Positions 7,782-15,564 of a stretch of 25,628 nucleotides of DNA are shown here, piece after piece. The stretch is from positions 1 through 25,628 of the forward strand of contig MVQY01000127.1 in NCBI GenBank assembly GCA_002067325.1, written 5' to 3'. Source of the DNA: Methanobacterium sp. PtaU1.Bin097. GTDB taxonomy: Archaea > Methanobacteriota > Methanobacteria > Methanobacteriales > Methanobacteriaceae. Position 1 is the first letter of the stretch. Every line of letters starts with the position of its first letter. The notes under the pieces are model-generated. The model did not search any database and was not told the origin of the DNA. It worked only from the letters and a program-made list of their open reading frames with translations. A program made the position numbers and the translations under genes.

Positions 7782-9269
7782 ATGCAAAGGGTTCATAGAC
7801 TAAGCAGAAGGGAATTAAAAACTATCTTACATTACGTTGGTGATGCATGTTTACTTCTGGCAGTGGCCATGTTAATTCCACTTATTGTAGCACTTATTTA
7901 TTATGAACCTCAATATTTTATTCCATTTATTCTATCTTCTATTATAAGCGGGATTATTGGTATTGTTTTCGTTAAACTTTTCAAAGTTGAAATGCAAATG
8001 ACCCTGAAAAGTGCCATGATATTTTCAACGATAATCTGGCTTATAGCATGTGCTCTGGGAGCTTTACCCTATTATTTTTCTGGTGAATTGTCTTATCTTA
8101 ATGCCTATTTTGAAGCCATGTCGGGGTTTACAACAACCGGTTTCAGCATGTTTACTAACCTGGATACGGTTTCATACACCATCCACTTCTATCGTGCGTT
8201 TACCCAGTGGGTTGGTGGTTTGGGCATAATATTTCTACTCCTGGCTCTTTTAAGATCTACAGGTGTTGATGTTTTACGCCTTTACCTTGCAGAAGGTAGG
8301 GAAGAGCGTTTAAGGCCAAGTATAAAACATTCCACCAAGATCATAGTATATATCTATCTGTTTTTTACGGCAATAGCTATAATCCTCTTTTATATAACTG
8401 GTATGCCCCTATTTGATTCAGTATTCTATGCATTCACGGCCTTATCCACCGGAGGATTTGGGCTACATAACACCAGTCTTTTATTCTATAATAGTGTTTG
8501 GATTGAAATAGCGGCCATGATTATTATGATAATTGGTGCTACAAACTTCGCTCTTCATTATACGGTGCTTAGAGGTAACTGGAGGGAATATTTCAAGGAT
8601 ATAGAAACCAAGGTAGCATATTCTCTAATTATTTTATCCACCCTTCTGGTAACTTTAGTTTTATTTAACAACCAGGTTTATGGGAATGATATTCTTTTGA
8701 ACTTTAGATATGCCCTATTCCAGATGGTCTCTGCCATAACCACAACCGGCCTCCAAACAGCCTTCTATCCAGACTTACTGGCCAAATGGATTGGACTCGG
8801 CACATTCTTAATCACCATACTCATGATCATTGGTGCCGGTTCCCTTTCAACCGGCGGTGGTATTAAGTGGCTTAGATTAGGTGTACTATTAAAAGGAGTT
8901 TCCTGGCAGGTTAGATCATTTATTTTACCTGGTAAAGCTGTGATGGCTAAGAAAATCCACCACGTATCAGAGTTAAAAATAACAGATGATGTTTTAAGGA
9001 TTACAGGAGCATTCGTATTCACCTATCTTGTTATCTACATCATTAGTGTTGTAATAGTTTTGATCTACTATCCAGATATTTCAAGGGTGATATTTGAAGT
9101 CGCATCGGCTTTAAGCAATGTTGGGCTAAGTTCAGGAATAATGACTCCCTCTGCACCTGATTTAGTTAAAATAGTTTTTATCATCGATTTCTGGATGGGT
9201 AGGCTGGAGATATGGCCTGTCCTGCTTTTATTGACCATTATAATTAACAACGTTATTGGAAGACGTTAG
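7782..9269 (+). CDS. trkH: TrkH/KtrB-family potassium uptake channel subunit
   Basis: A 495-residue polytopic membrane protein of the Trk/Ktr/HKT superfamily, the ion-conducting subunit of a K+ (or Na+-coupled K+) uptake system. The four pore loops with their single selectivity-filter glycines are visible: FTTTGFS (about 116-122), ALSTGGFGL, AITTTGLQT and ALSNVGLSS. Each sits between hydrophobic helix pairs (M1-P-M2 times four), preceded by two extra N-terminal helices. A glycine-rich GAGSLSTGGGIKW segment corresponds to the intramembrane loop after the third repeat. The C-terminus is complete, ending ...NNVIGRR. Length fits TrkH. The cytoplasmic nucleotide-binding partner (TrkA/KtrA, RCK domain) is not in the window. 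A short purine-rich site (AAAGGGG) precedes the ATG. Confidence 0.92.
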   Translation: MQRVHRLSRRELKTILHYVGDACLLLAVAMLIPLIVALIYYEPQYFIPFILSSIISGIIGIVFVKLFKVEMQMTLKSAMIFSTIIWLIACALGALPYYFSGELSYLNAYFEAMSGFTTTGFSMFTNLDTVSYTIHFYRAFTQWVGGLGIIFLLLALLRSTGVDVLRLYLAEGREERLRPSIKHSTKIIVYIYLFFTAIAIILFYITGMPLFDSVFYAFTALSTGGFGLHNTSLLFYNSVWIEIAAMIIMIIGATNFALHYTVLRGNWREYFKDIETKVAYSLIILSTLLVTLVLFNNQVYGNDILLNFRYALFQMVSAITTTGLQTAFYPDLLAKWIGLGTFLITILMIIGAGSLSTGGGIKWLRLGVLLKGVSWQVRSFILPGKAVMAKKIHHVSELKITDDVLRITGAFVFTYLVIYIISVVIVLIYYPDISRVIFEVASALSNVGLSSGIMTPSAPDLVKIVFIIDFWMGRLEIWPVLLLLTIIINNVIGRR

Positions 9270-9305
9270 AAAGGACTAAAATATATGGATTAATTTTTTA
9301 ATAAA

Positions 9306-9316
9306 TTTAAATATTA
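9306..9316 (+). promoter_or_regulatory. TATA box of the small operator-flanked gene
   Basis: TTTAAATATTA lies about 28 nt upstream of the centre of the palindrome at 9332-9346, so the predicted transcript start falls inside that palindrome. A protein bound there would block initiation, which is a common archaeal repressor arrangement. Confidence 0.45.
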
Positions 9317-9327
9317 TGCAATGATTA

Positions 9328-9349
9328 GACATACACTTCAAGTGTAAAA
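9328..9349 (+). promoter_or_regulatory. Operator-like palindrome, upstream copy
   Basis: The core TACACTTCAAGTGTA (9332-9346) is a perfect palindrome with one central base. With its flanks, a 22-base stretch is identical to the reverse complement of 9670-9691. A weaker relative with core ACTTTAAGT lies just downstream at about 9353-9366. This is probably the binding site of a dimeric regulator. Confidence 0.7.
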
Positions 9350-9382
9350 TAGATCACTTTAAGTAATATGGGAGATGTTCTT

Positions 9383-9625
9383 ATGGTGGCAACCTGTAAA
9401 TTTTTTGAAGATGAAATGGGCAGAAAAATATGTTCAATTGAGGATGAAAACGTGGCGGTGGAAATCGTTTTAAAAAAGGACTACTCCGATGTTGAAGAGA
9501 AATTCAGGGATATGCACATCCTCCAAGATATAGAAAAGGCTTTAGATGGCGTTTCTGACACGAAAGAGTTTAAGGAACTGGTGGATAGTTACGGATTTCT
9601 ATCTCCGGATCATATAAGTGAGTAA
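9383..9625 (+). CDS. Small acidic protein, unrecognised, operator-flanked
   Basis: About 80 residues and acidic overall, with Cys5 and Cys17. It looks like a short N-terminal sheet region (MVATCKFFED, NVAVEIVLKKD) followed by helices (EEKFRDMHILQDIEKAL, DTKEFKELVDSYG). There is no signal peptide or membrane helix. I do not recognise the family. The frame is open from an ATG at 9368, but GGGAGATG (9370-9376) precedes the ATG at 9383 at normal ribosome-binding distance, so 9383 is chosen. The gene stands alone between trkH and the convergent arsA, with its own TATA box and an identical 22-bp palindromic site on each side. This suggests tight, possibly autogenous, control. Reality is supported by the ribosome binding site, the promoter and the regulatory sites. 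Confidence 0.68.
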   Translation: MVATCKFFEDEMGRKICSIEDENVAVEIVLKKDYSDVEEKFRDMHILQDIEKALDGVSDTKEFKELVDSYGFLSPDHISE

Positions 9626-9669
9626 TTAAATGCATCAGAAAAATCTTTAATATTGCAAAATATGAAATT

Positions 9670-9691
9670 TTTTACACTTGAAGTGTATGTC
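9670..9691 (-). promoter_or_regulatory. Operator-like palindrome, downstream inverted copy
   Basis: TACACTTGAAGTGTA (9673-9687) plus flanks equals the reverse complement of 9328-9349 over 22 bases. It lies in the convergent gap between the small gene and arsA, 341 bp centre to centre from the first copy. It does not look like a terminator, because no T-run follows the stem on either strand. Confidence 0.7.
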
Positions 9692-9723
9692 ATAGAATAA
9701 AAAAGATATTAAAATGAGAGTTC

Positions 9724-10731
9724 TCAACCCTCTAAAGCAATGGGGGCATCATCTTCATCTGAATCGCCGTAGAGGATTTCACCGATCTTCTTGAGTTCAT
9801 CCATTCCCTTAACCTCGTGGTTTAAGAGGGGTATTTCAGCGATTACCTGGTTACCGAACTTCTCTTTGATCATCTCCAGACGTTTTTCCTGGATCTCTCT
9901 CCGGGCCTGGCAGAACTCACAGTCAGCTTCCTCTGGCTGTATCTGATTCACGATAACCCCATCGGTGAGCATGTTGTTCTTTTTAAGGGCTTCCATGGCC
10001 CTTTCTGACTCGTAAATGGACATCTCCTCGGGGATAATCACGGTTTTAAAGGATGTTCTCTCTGGGTCGGCCATTATGCCTCTGGCTTCCCTTATCTGTT
10101 TTTTGGTCTCTTCCATATCTTCTAAGGCACGGTCTTCCTCTTCTTCATCTCCCATGAAGGGCATGATGTTTTTAAAGGCTTTAGCCATACTACCTACCTG
10201 GCGCCGGATTTTAATCATTTTTCCCACCCAGGAATCCATCATTTCCGGGAAGGAGAGTAATCTTAAGGTGTGGCCGGTGGGTGCAGTGTCGAAGATAACG
10301 ATATCGTACTCATCGGTGGTCATGTACTGGAGAAACTTATCAAAAGCGGCTGCTTCATCTATACCCGGGGACATGGAGGCCATGTCCATCTGTTCCTGCA
10401 TCATACCCATATCAATACCTCCCATGCCCGGATTAAGCGCCTGCTGTTCCTTCATCTTGGCCTGGTATTCCTGCATGGCCATGTCTGGGTCGATCTCCAG
10501 GGCTTCCAGGTTTTCTGCTATGGGTGTGGGGTTATAGCCGATGTTTCGCTCAAAAGAGTCGGACAGGGAGTGGGCTGGATCGGTGGATATGATGAGTGTT
10601 TTTTTACCCTTCTTGGCGAACCACAAGGCTGTAGCTGCTGAGACAGTGGTTTTTCCCACTCCACCTTTACCTCCAATAAAAACGAACGTGGTTTTACCTT
10701 TGTTGAACTTAAAAAGATCCTTAAATGCCAT
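9724..10731 (-). CDS. ArsA/Get3-family ATPase (archaeal Get3 homologue)
   Basis: A 335-residue P-loop ATPase with a single ATPase domain, as in Get3/TRC40 rather than the duplicated bacterial ArsA. Visible motifs are the deviant Walker A GKGGVGKTT (21-29), switch I DPAHSLSD (51-58), switch II DTAPTGHTLRLL (148-159) and CxxC (C271, C274) in the DCEFCQARR segment, which in Get3 binds the inter-subunit zinc. A methionine-rich stretch (about 84-120) lies where Get3 proteins carry the client-binding subdomain. Archaeal homologues bind tail-anchored membrane proteins in vitro. No arsB or arsR is nearby, so arsenite efflux is unlikely. GGAGG (complement of 10741-10745) sits nine bases before the ATG. 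It is divergent from nadE and convergent with the small operator-flanked gene. Confidence 0.92.
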   Translation of the reverse strand: MAFKDLFKFNKGKTTFVFIGGKGGVGKTTVSAATALWFAKKGKKTLIISTDPAHSLSDSFERNIGYNPTPIAENLEALEIDPDMAMQEYQAKMKEQQALNPGMGGIDMGMMQEQMDMASMSPGIDEAAAFDKFLQYMTTDEYDIVIFDTAPTGHTLRLLSFPEMMDSWVGKMIKIRRQVGSMAKAFKNIMPFMGDEEEEDRALEDMEETKKQIREARGIMADPERTSFKTVIIPEEMSIYESERAMEALKKNNMLTDGVIVNQIQPEEADCEFCQARREIQEKRLEMIKEKFGNQVIAEIPLLNHEVKGMDELKKIGEILYGDSDEDDAPIALEG

Positions 10732-10780
10732 TTTCTAATTCCTCCATTTCTAAATTCATTGATTCTTACATAATTTTGAT

Positions 10781-10792
10781 TATTTAAAAAAA
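10781..10792 (-). promoter_or_regulatory. TATA box of the ArsA/Get3 gene
   Basis: Read on the minus strand this is TTTTTTTAAATA, followed about 25 nt later by a likely transcript start near 10760 and then GGAGG and the ATG. The rest of the 288-bp gap to nadE is AT-rich, with candidate nadE boxes AATATTAATATAAC (10917-10930) and TTTTATAAAATAA (about 10980-10992). Between these is a small inverted repeat, AGGGT/ACCCT (10963-10979). Confidence 0.45.
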
Positions 10793-11019
10793 CTGAACAC
10801 AATAAAAAAACTTCAAATCAGGTGATTTAAAAATCCTCCCATCTATAATTTTAAAGTCATATTAAGTAACTAAAAACCTGCTTATAAAATTATGCAGATT
10901 ACATTAATTAAGCATCAATATTAATATAACTATAACTTATCACTACCACAGCTGAAAATATCAGGGTGAAATGAACCCTATTTTATAAAATAATTATAAA
11001 TAACAGGAAGGAAACTAAA

Positions 11020-11832
11020 ATGTCCAATGAAAAAACAATTCTACCCACTATAAATCCTAAAAAAACTGTTGATATCATTTCTAGATTCATTAAAGACAAA
11101 ATAGAAGGATCTAAATCAGAGGGATTGGTGGTAGGTTTAAGTGGGGGAATAGACTCGTCTGTAGTAACGTATATCGCTGCCCAGGCTGTAAGTAGGGATA
11201 AAATCCTGGGACTGGTAATGCCCAGCGAAACCACTGCCACAGAAGATGTGCAGGATGCCCTGTCAATTGCGGAAGTTCTGGGGATAAAAAAGAAGATAAT
11301 CCCTATTGACCATATACTTGAAGTGTTCAATACTTTAACAGTTGATTCAACATCAGATGAACAGTATCAACTTGCACAGGCAAATTTAAAGGCCAGGATA
11401 AGGATGATGATCCTTTACTACCATGCTAATGCAATGAACCGCCTGGTCTTGGGCACGGGAAATAAAAGTGAATTACTGGTGGGGTACTTCACCAAATACG
11501 GGGACGGGGGTGTTGATTTACTGCCCCTTGGTGATCTGTACAAGACAGACGTCCAGAAAATCGCCATCCATCTCTCTATTCCTATTAATATCCTGAATAA
11601 ACCTCCAACTGCCGGATTGTGGCAGGGGCAGACCGATGAAGATGAGCTGGGAATAACCTACGGACTCCTGGATAAGATATTATATCTACTGGAGGACGAG
11701 AAATTACAGTCAGACCAGGTAGCAGATGAATTGGACATAGGCGAAGAAGAGGTTTTAAGGATCATATCGTTGATGGGGGCCGCTGGACACAAGCTGGTCC
11801 CACCACCCATACCAAAGATAGGAAGGCCATGA
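11020..11832 (+). CDS. nadE: NH3-dependent NAD+ synthetase
   Basis: A 270-residue N-type ATP pyrophosphatase. NadE adenylates nicotinic acid adenine dinucleotide and amidates it with ammonia to give NAD+, the last step of NAD synthesis. The PP-loop SGGIDSS is at 41-47, and the family segments GLVMPSETT, GTGNKSELLVGYFTKYGDGG (about 147-166), PLGDLYKTDV and PTAGLWQGQTDEDELG are all present. There is no N-terminal nitrilase (glutaminase) domain, so it uses free ammonia, as is usual in methanogens. AGGAAGG precedes the ATG. cutA follows after one base and is surely co-transcribed. Confidence 0.95.
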   Translation: MSNEKTILPTINPKKTVDIISRFIKDKIEGSKSEGLVVGLSGGIDSSVVTYIAAQAVSRDKILGLVMPSETTATEDVQDALSIAEVLGIKKKIIPIDHILEVFNTLTVDSTSDEQYQLAQANLKARIRMMILYYHANAMNRLVLGTGNKSELLVGYFTKYGDGGVDLLPLGDLYKTDVQKIAIHLSIPINILNKPPTAGLWQGQTDEDELGITYGLLDKILYLLEDEKLQSDQVADELDIGEEEVLRIISLMGAAGHKLVPPPIPKIGRP

Positions 11833-11833
11833 T

Positions 11834-12145
11834 ATGTACTCTCTGATATACATAACCATCTCAGAAAGCTCAGAATCTAAAAAAATAGCTAAGATACTCC
11901 TTGAAGAAAGATTAGTGGCATGCACCAATATAATTCCCCAGATAAACTCCCTTTACCTCTGGAAAGGTGAAATAGAAGAAGATGAGGAATCCATACTCAT
12001 ACTCAAGACCAAGAAAGATAAGGTGGACCAGGTCATAAAGAGGGTGGAAGAGGTACATAGCTACGAAACACCATGCATACTTGAATTGGAAGTTAAAAAG
12101 GGTTCTGAAGGATACCTGCAGTGGATGGAAGATGAATTAAATTAA
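11834..12145 (+). CDS. cutA: CutA1 family protein
   Basis: A 103-residue CutA1 protein, a small ferredoxin-like fold that forms very stable trimers resembling PII signalling proteins. Family marks are the N-terminal YITISESSESKKIAKILLEE, ERLVACTNIIPQINSLYLWKG, the acidic EIEEDEE turn and VEEVHSYETPCILEL near the C-terminus. It was named for divalent-cation tolerance in E. coli; the role in archaea is unsettled. The ATG lies one base after the nadE stop, so translation is probably coupled. Confidence 0.93.
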   Translation: MYSLIYITISESSESKKIAKILLEERLVACTNIIPQINSLYLWKGEIEEDEESILILKTKKDKVDQVIKRVEEVHSYETPCILELEVKKGSEGYLQWMEDELN

Positions 12146-12173
12146 AAACGATTTATCAATAATTATGTAAACC

Positions 12174-12206
12174 TAATTACTCAAATCTATTAATTACTCA
12201 AATCTA
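12174..12206 (+). repeat. 16-bp tandem direct repeat upstream of leuS
   Basis: TAATTACTCAAATCTA occurs twice with one base between (12174-12189 and 12191-12206), giving a period of 17 bp. It lies about 60-95 bp upstream of the leuS start, next to a possible TATA region (CTAAATATG, 12204-12212). It may be a pair of regulator sites; nothing else is seen in this 122-bp gap. Confidence 0.6.
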
Positions 12207-12267
12207 AATATGAACTTAAATTAACAAAACTAGACTATTTACACATCTAATTTTAACGGTGATTATT

Positions 12268-15132
12268 TTGACACAAATCCAGAAAGAGAGAAAATGGCAG
12301 GAAGAATGGCAGAAAGCTAAACTCTTCCACTCGGACCCGGATGACAGGGAAAAACTTTTCATAACCGTGGCCTATCCCTACCCCAGCGGAGCAATGCACA
12401 TCGGCCACGGCCGAACATATACAGTACCAGATGTATACGCCAGATTCAAGAGGATGCAGGGATACAACGTACTATTTCCCATGGCGTGGCACGTGACCGG
12501 TGCCCCGGTTATAGGGATAGCTAAGAGGATAGAAAGACAGGATCCCTGGACCCTGGAAATCTATAAAAACGTCCACAAAGTACCGGAAGAGGAATTACAA
12601 AAATTCACCGATCCAGAGTACATTGTGAAGTATTTCAGCACAGAATACCACGAGGTAATGATCGAGATGGGATACTCCATCGACTGGAGAAGGGAATTTA
12701 GAACCACAGACCCCCACTACCAGAAATTCATCGAATGGCAGTTTCGCAAGCTTAAAGACAGAGGATTCGTAAGTAAAGGGAAACACCCGGTGAAGTACTG
12801 TCCAGAAGATCAGAACCCGGTGGGAGACCACGACCTCCTCGAGGGGGAAGGAGTAGCCATAAACGAACTAACCCTGGTGAAATTTAAGATAGACGATGAT
12901 TACCTGGTAGCAGCCACCTTCCGACCGGAAACTTTGTATGGAGCTACTAACTTATGGTTAAACCCGGATGTAGAGTACATCAAGGTAAAAATAGGTGATG
13001 AAAACTGGGTCATAAGTAGAAAATCTTACTATAACCTCATCCACCAGAAGCCTGATGCGGAAATAACCGGTGATGTAAATCCCCGGGAATTAATCGGTAA
13101 ATATGTAGAGAATCCCTTAACTGATGATGAGCACATCATCTTACCTGCTTCTTTTGTTGACCCTGGATATGGTACAGGGGTTGTGTATTCAGTACCGGGC
13201 CATGCCCCGGCAGACTTCATAGCCCTCCAAGACCTCAAAGAGAACAGTGAACTCCTGGAAGAATACGGGCTTAAAGAACAGGTAGAAAGGCTAGAGCCAA
13301 TCAGCATAGTACAGCTTAAAGGGTTTGGAGAATTCCCCGCAGAAGAGATGGTCCAGAAAATAGGAGTTAAAAACCAGAACGATCCAAAACTGGCCGATGC
13401 AACCAACGAACTTTACAAACTGGAACACGCCAAGGGAGTTATGTATAACATACCCGATTTCAGCGGATTAAAAGTACCATCCGCCCGGGATGAAATAATA
13501 AAGAAATTATTGGAATCTAAGAAGGGAGACGTGATGTACGACTTCGCCCAGAGGCCCATCGTATGCCGGTGTGGAACGGAGTGTGTGGTGAGGATCCTGG
13601 AAGACCAGTGGTTCCTTAAATACTCCGATGAAACCTGGACAGAACTGGCCCTGGATTGCCTGGACAATATGTCCATGGTTCCTGAGGAAGTACGGGCTAA
13701 CTTCGAGTACTACCTGGACTGGTTGCATGACTGGGCCTGCACCCGTCGATTAGGGCTGGGAACCAGACTCCCCTGGGATAAACAGTGGATAATCGAGCCA
13801 CTAAGCGACTCCACCATCTACATGGCCTACTATGCCATCGCCAAGTATATGAAAGACCTGGATGCGGAGGTGTTGGATGATTCTTTCTTCGACGATGTAT
13901 TCCTGGATGCGGATAAATATTCCGGTGATATCAATCCTGAATTATTCTCCGATATAAAAGATGAATTCAACTACTGGTATCCCCTAAACTGGAGACTATC
14001 GGCTAAGGACCTGGTGGGAAACCACCTTTCATTCCATATATTCCACCACTCCGCTATATTCCCCCGGGAAAAATGGCCCCAGGGAATCGTGGTCTTTGGT
14101 ATGGGACTTCTGGAAGGAAATAAGATGTCCTCCTCCAAGGGTAACGTGATACTCCTCCAAGATGCCATAGAAACTTATGGAGCCGATGTGGTGAGACTGT
14201 TTTTAATGTCATCGGCAGAGCCCTGGCAGGACTTCGACTGGAGGGAAAACGAGGTAAAAGGCACTAAAAAACGTTTGGAATGGTTTTCAGGGTTTGGTAA
14301 ACTGGTGGGGGAGTTAACTGGAAGTCGGGTCTCATTGAAATCCTTCAAACTAGCTGAAGAAATTAAGATGCCCATAAACTCCTGGATTTTAAGCCAGGTC
14401 AACATGAGGATAAAAGACGCTACAGAGGCCCTGGAAGGATTCCAGACCAGAAAAGCACTTCAAGAAGCATTGTTCCTCTTTAAAAAAGATATTGACTATT
14501 ATTTCCGCCGTATAGGTGGGGAAGTAAGTCCTGAAATTTCAAACGTACTGGTCTACATCTTAGACAACTGGATACGGTTGATGTCACCATTCGTACCCCA
14601 TACCTGTGAGGAGATGTGGAGTGAGATAGATGGTGAAGGATTCGCGTCCAACGCTGAATGGCCGGAATACGATGAGGAATTAATAGATGAAAAAGTCCAG
14701 AAGGCTGAAGAAATAGTTCAAGGACTTAACAACGATATAAATGAAATAAAGAAGATTATAGGTGCTAAACCTGAAAGAATCCACGTATATGTAGCTCCAG
14801 ATTGGAAGTGGGACGTGCTGGAACTGGCGAGTGGAACCAGCAAACCAAACGTGGGCCAGATAATGGGCCAATCTATAAAGCTGAACCTGCATGACGATAA
14901 GAAGGAATTAGCTGACTACGCTAAGAAGATATCCAAGATAGTGACCAGGATGAATTACGTAGGGAAACTGGATGAATACTCAATTATTGAAAATTCAATC
15001 CCATTCTTATCCAAAGAAGCAGGTGCTGAAGTGATCGTATATAAAGAGCCAACCTATGATCCAGAGAATAAATCAGGTAATGCAACACCTTATAAGCCAG
15101 CTATTTATATGGAAACTGAGCCACAGCCCTAA
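12268..15132 (+). CDS. leuS: Leucyl-tRNA synthetase, archaeal type
   Basis: About 954 residues. A class I synthetase that activates leucine and charges tRNA-Leu. Motifs in order: PYPSGAMHIGHGRTY with HIGH near residue 45; a cysteine-containing segment VKYCPEDQNPVGDHD; the CP1 editing domain with TFRPETLYGATNLW and the substrate-discarding region around VPGHAPADF; CRCGTECVV; WLHDWACTRRLGLGTRLPW; NKMSSSKGN, the KMSKS loop, near 620; then the anticodon-binding helices and an archaeal C-terminal extension. The frame opens at a GTG (12259), but that GTG is part of a GGTGATT ribosome binding site correctly placed for the TTG at 12268, so TTG is chosen. The gene stands alone in its transcription unit, with T-runs after the stop. 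Confidence 0.95.
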   Translation: MTQIQKERKWQEEWQKAKLFHSDPDDREKLFITVAYPYPSGAMHIGHGRTYTVPDVYARFKRMQGYNVLFPMAWHVTGAPVIGIAKRIERQDPWTLEIYKNVHKVPEEELQKFTDPEYIVKYFSTEYHEVMIEMGYSIDWRREFRTTDPHYQKFIEWQFRKLKDRGFVSKGKHPVKYCPEDQNPVGDHDLLEGEGVAINELTLVKFKIDDDYLVAATFRPETLYGATNLWLNPDVEYIKVKIGDENWVISRKSYYNLIHQKPDAEITGDVNPRELIGKYVENPLTDDEHIILPASFVDPGYGTGVVYSVPGHAPADFIALQDLKENSELLEEYGLKEQVERLEPISIVQLKGFGEFPAEEMVQKIGVKNQNDPKLADATNELYKLEHAKGVMYNIPDFSGLKVPSARDEIIKKLLESKKGDVMYDFAQRPIVCRCGTECVVRILEDQWFLKYSDETWTELALDCLDNMSMVPEEVRANFEYYLDWLHDWACTRRLGLGTRLPWDKQWIIEPLSDSTIYMAYYAIAKYMKDLDAEVLDDSFFDDVFLDADKYSGDINPELFSDIKDEFNYWYPLNWRLSAKDLVGNHLSFHIFHHSAIFPREKWPQGIVVFGMGLLEGNKMSSSKGNVILLQDAIETYGADVVRLFLMSSAEPWQDFDWRENEVKGTKKRLEWFSGFGKLVGELTGSRVSLKSFKLAEEIKMPINSWILSQVNMRIKDATEALEGFQTRKALQEALFLFKKDIDYYFRRIGGEVSPEISNVLVYILDNWIRLMSPFVPHTCEEMWSEIDGEGFASNAEWPEYDEELIDEKVQKAEEIVQGLNNDINEIKKIIGAKPERIHVYVAPDWKWDVLELASGTSKPNVGQIMGQSIKLNLHDDKKELADYAKKISKIVTRMNYVGKLDEYSIIENSIPFLSKEAGAEVIVYKEPTYDPENKSGNATPYKPAIYMETEPQP

Positions 15133-15166
15133 TTTTTTATTTATTTTGGTTAGATTTTATTTTTTA
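15133..15166 (+). terminator. T-rich terminator after leuS
   Basis: Several runs of four to six T follow the leuS stop directly (TTTTTT at 15133-15138, then TTTT and TTTTT runs to 15165). There is no clear hairpin, in keeping with archaeal poly-U termination. Confidence 0.5.
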
Positions 15167-15217
15167 ACATAAATTTTAAGAAACATCAAGTCCATAAATA
15201 GAAATGAGGTGAAAGAT

Positions 15218-15505
15218 ATGTTTTCTAAAGTACCCATCGATGTTGATAAAATAGAAAAGGAAGATATAGACCGGGAATTATTACGAGTATCCATCATGGC
15301 AGAGTTAGATGCCATAAGTCTCTATGAACAGATGGCGAACATAACAGATAACGAAGATCTCAAAGTGGTCCTTTTGGACGTAGCCCAGGAAGAAAAGACC
15401 CACGTAGGTGAATTCCAGACCATGCTTTTAAGAATGGATGAAGAACAGGTTCAAGAACTGGAGAAAGGGAAAAAAGAAGTGGAAGAGTTAACAGGGAAGA
15501 AATAA
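15218..15505 (+). CDS. Encapsulated-ferritin-like (EncFtn-type) small ferritin-fold protein
   Basis: A 95-residue two-helix protein. Helix 1 carries E29, D31 and Y36 (SIMAELDAISLYEQM); helix 2 carries E58, E59 and H62 (DVAQEEKTHVGEF). The intervals E29 to E59 (30) and E59 to H62 (3), and Tyr seven after the first Glu, match the ferroxidase ligands E32, E62, H65 and Y39 that I recall for the encapsulated ferritin of Rhodospirillum rubrum. Half-ferritins of this type dimerise to make an Fe-oxidising site. A lysine/glutamate-rich tail follows. No clear encapsulin-targeting peptide and no shell gene are seen. The frame opens at a GTG (15209) that lies inside GAGGTGA; the ATG at 15218 is correctly spaced after it and is chosen. 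General rubrerythrin-like ferritin fold is the alternative name. Confidence 0.78.
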   Translation: MFSKVPIDVDKIEKEDIDRELLRVSIMAELDAISLYEQMANITDNEDLKVVLLDVAQEEKTHVGEFQTMLLRMDEEQVQELEKGKKEVEELTGKK

Positions 15506-15523
15506 TTGGGTTCTAAAAGTTTA

Positions 15524-15531
15524 TTTTTTTT
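15524..15531 (+). terminator. T8 terminator after the ferritin-like gene
   Basis: A run of eight T, 19 bases after the stop codon, without a hairpin. It is a typical archaeal intrinsic stop signal. Confidence 0.5.
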
Positions 15532-15564
15532 GGAAAATTGAAGGGGACACAGAAGGTGTTCAAT

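Noticed and set aside
10016..10537. Open frame of 173 codons antisense to the ArsA/Get3 gene
   Set aside because: Fully overlaps a gene with intact ATPase motifs; the predicted product is low-complexity and Ser/Met/Ile-rich, as expected of a shadow frame.
9724..10731. Arsenic resistance operon
   Set aside because: Only a single-domain ArsA/Get3 ATPase is present, with the Get3-type CxxC and no arsB, arsR, arsD or arsC nearby; a membrane-protein targeting role fits better.
11310..11326. Partial match (TACTTGAAGTGTT) to the palindrome that flanks the small gene
   Set aside because: It lies inside the nadE coding region, is not a full palindrome and is explained by the codons.
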